A stretch of 64,000 nt of DNA. Source: Lunularia cruciata. Its lineage: Eukaryota; Streptophyta; Marchantiopsida; Lunulariales; Lunulariaceae. Positions 63,069 through 64,000 of this stretch are shown in pieces. Position 1 is the stretch's first letter; each line of letters opens with the position of its first letter. Where the stretch lies: NCBI GenBank assembly GCA_948567375.1, contig OX419757.1:48977665-49041664 (forward strand), written 5' to 3'. A model generated the notes under the pieces. The model was not told where the DNA came from and did no database searches. It saw nothing but the letters and a program-made list of their open reading frames with translations. The position numbers and the translations under genes are program-made.

Positions 63069-64000
63069 TTTGCGGTGTGGATCAAGCCGATTGCACAAGA
63101 ACAATCTGAGGAGGGCCAAGTGCCGCATCAAGCAATGGTTGATCGGATAGTTCACGAGTTTGTAGATGTGTTTCCAGATGATCTGCCAAAGGGATTACCC
63201 TCGGATCGAGGTATGCCCTTCAAGATCAAGTTATTGCCAGGGAGTACTCCAGTGAGTAGACCAATCTATCGGCTCTCACCAAAGGAGTTGGAGGATTTGC
63301 GAACAACACTTACAGAGTTGTTGGAGAAGGATTTCATACAACATAGTACCTCTCCGTGGGGAGCACCGGTACTAATTGTTCCAAAGAAGGATGGAGGACT
63401 TCGTTTCTATATTGATTACCGTGGGCTCAATAAGTAAACCGTGAAGAATGCATATCCCTTGCCTCGGATCGATGACCTACTTGATCAACTAAGTGGAGCA
63501 CGCTACTTTTCCAAGCTGGATCTTCGTAGCGGCTATTGGCAAATTCCTATTGAAGGAGAGGATGTGCAAAAGACTGCTTTTCGCACAAGGTATGGACATT
63601 TTGAGTGGAGAGTTCTACCTTTTGGACTCACTAATGCTCCAGCAGTCTTCATGGATCAGATGCATCAAGTGTTGGAGGGACTATTGGATCGGTCCATGGT
63701 GGTGTTCTTAGATGATATCTTAATCTATAGTAGGACAGAGGCAGAACATGTGAATCATGTGCGAGAAGTCCTAAGACGACTACGACAGTGGAAATTTTAC
63801 TACAAGAAGTCAAAGTGTGCTTTTTGGCAGAAGGAGGTTACCTTCTTGGGTCATAAGATCTCATCAGAGGGGATCAAGATGGAAGAAGAGAAGATCAAGG
63901 CCATTACTGATTGGCCTACCCCGAAGGATGCTATAGAAGTACGAGCATTCAATGGACTGGCCAGTTTTTACCGACGGTTCATCCACTATTATGCTCACGT
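62976..64000 (+). CDS. pol (linker and RT) of the family T element, partial
   Basis: The open part 62976-63434 carries the last linker repeats, [21 protein letters not shown] and [17 protein letters not shown], then a TAA (63435-63437) where relatives have glutamine (LNKQTVKN). The same frame continues with [13 protein letters not shown] (first catalytic aspartate), [10 protein letters not shown] (active site near 63702-63731), [12 protein letters not shown] and the [12 protein letters not shown] connection at the window edge. RT is otherwise intact. RNase H, integrase and the chromodomain are expected beyond the window. Confidence 0.88.

Larger units (their letters stand above)
60829..64000 (+). 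mobile_element. Family T chromovirus, 5' portion
   Basis: Plus strand: 5' LTR, primer site, gag, zinc knuckle, protease, linker repeats and RT, running off the window in the RT-RNase H connection. It inserted into the RT start of the family R element. Gag-protease has two frameshifts and pol two in-frame stops, so this copy is mildly decayed, the best preserved of the three family T elements here. Confidence 0.9.

Overview
The window is an intergenic heap of nested Ty3/gypsy LTR retrotransposons, and I see no ordinary host gene. The mixture of chromodomain-bearing gypsy elements (chromoviruses), Tat/Athila-like gypsy elements, solo LTRs, initiator-tRNA-Met and tRNA-Asp-like primer sites and long AT-rich decayed DNA points to a large, repeat-rich land-plant nuclear genome. 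The species cannot be fixed from the sequence; a non-flowering plant is possible but unproven.

Layout. (1) 3-10631: an LTR of chromovirus family R is split by a 9.9 kb minus-strand element (470-10342). That element carries gag, two zinc knuckles and protease, then a cytosine-5 DNA methyltransferase, then RT, RNase H and integrase, and ends in a PHD finger where chromoviruses have a chromodomain. All of it lies in one reading frame broken by five in-frame stops. Its two ends do not match each other. (2) 10632-17663: old tandem and dispersed repeats, a decayed family S LTR and a perfect 27-bp hairpin. (3) 17664-25496: a complete family S gypsy element (minus strand) whose 693-bp LTRs show no difference by eye. 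It has gag, pol, one in-frame TGA inside protease, and an extra zinc-knuckle ORF upstream of gag. It landed inside the matching upstream ORF of an older, plus-strand relative (about 17590-26730).

(4) 28700-44770: a decayed minus-strand Tat/Athila-like element, split in its integrase by a family R chromovirus (31897-39376), which itself carries a family S solo LTR (37804-38495). (5) 46151-56078: a decayed plus-strand family T chromovirus, split in pol by a minus-strand family T copy (48412-54012) and in its 3' LTR by a family R solo LTR (55005-55743). (6) 57289-60828: a family R chromovirus (minus strand) cut by a plus-strand family T element that begins at 60829 and runs off the window.

The most notable observations are the methyltransferase plus PHD retrotransposon, the dense array of heat-shock-element dyads just upstream of the TATA box in the family T LTR, and the conserved zinc-knuckle ORF upstream of gag in family S. 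Target duplications are 4 bp for the methyltransferase element and family S, and 5 bp for families R and T. Boundaries and identities were read by eye; family assignments are inferences from motifs.
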